From: an uncultured Collinsella sp.
GTDB lineage: Bacteria > Actinomycetota > Coriobacteriia > Coriobacteriales > Coriobacteriaceae
Direction of reading: 5' to 3'
Assembly: GCA_902465425.1 (NCBI GenBank)
Contig: CABQNA010000072.1
Location: 1 to 7,145 of the forward strand
DNA: 7,145 bases
Part shown: piece after piece, positions 7,051 to 7,145 of the stretch
Position numbering within the stretch: the stretch's first letter is position 1
Layout of the letters: each line of letters begins with the position of its first letter
Position numbers and translations under genes: made by a program
Notes under the pieces: generated by a model
What the model was told of the DNA's origin: nothing
The model's input: the letters and a program-made list of their open reading frames with translations, nothing else
The model's database searches: none

Positions 7051-7145
7051 ATTCGCTCGAGCCGGAATCGGTCGTCTCGGACGTGTCGGAACTGTCATCC
7101 GAGCTCTCGTCCTTCGTCTTGGTCGCAGCATCGCGCGACGTTCCC
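7049..7145 (-). CDS. mreC: Probable MreC, last 31 codons only
   Basis: This open frame enters the window at 7145 and ends with TAG at 7051-7049. The 31 visible residues are disordered-looking and acidic: 24 are Ser, Thr, Asp or Glu (for example KDESSDDSSDTSETTD). No MreC domain motif is visible, so identity rests on position directly ahead of mreD, where mreC stands in almost all mre operons. MreC is a single-pass membrane protein whose external part activates PBP2. Some Gram-positive and coriobacterial MreC proteins have variable low-complexity C-terminal tails, so the composition does not argue against the call. The stop codon is part of the mreD ribosome binding site. Confidence 0.72.
   Translation of the reverse strand, partial: GTSRDAATKTKDESSDDSSDTSETTDSGSSE

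Overview
All genes in this window lie on the minus strand. They form one compact, co-directional cluster that reads from position 7145 down to 1. The sequence is visibly G+C-rich (about 60% by eye, not counted). Gene order and protein style suggest a Gram-positive actinobacterium of the class Coriobacteriia, with something close to Collinsella as the best guess. That placement is inferred from layout and protein character, not from a database match.

In transcription order the cluster is: the 3' end of mreC (7145-7049), mreD (7037-6471), mrdA encoding penicillin-binding protein 2 (6457-4388), rodA (4378-3152), a membrane protein with a DUF697/YcjF-like C-terminal half (3133-2204), a radical SAM protein of the TIGR03960 type (2193-379), and the 5' part of its usual partner of the TIGR03936/DUF2344 type (372-1). 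Gaps between genes are only 6 to 18 bases. I see no internal promoter or terminator, so the genes are probably transcribed as one operon whose promoter lies upstream of the window, probably ahead of mreB or mreC. No stretch above 300 bases lacks a gene, and I found no RNA genes, mobile elements, CRISPR arrays or sizeable repeats.

The first four genes encode core parts of the elongasome, the machine that builds side-wall peptidoglycan. RodA polymerises glycan strands from lipid II, PBP2 cross-links them, and MreC and MreD are the membrane scaffold connecting them to MreB. The radical SAM pair commonly follows the mre/rod genes in Gram-positive genomes and often precedes RNase G/E and rplU-rpmA. 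Its chemistry is not established. The DUF697 gene sits between rodA and the radical SAM gene and is the least understood member.

Two observations stand out. First, the radical SAM gene looks frameshifted or deleted at its extreme 3' end. The expected Cys-rich tail is still readable in another frame, and that frame ends in an ATGA overlap with the next gene. Second, four of the six gene junctions use a TAG stop codon that is physically part of the next gene's ribosome binding site. Otherwise this is a conserved housekeeping region, and I do not see evidence for a wholly new system.
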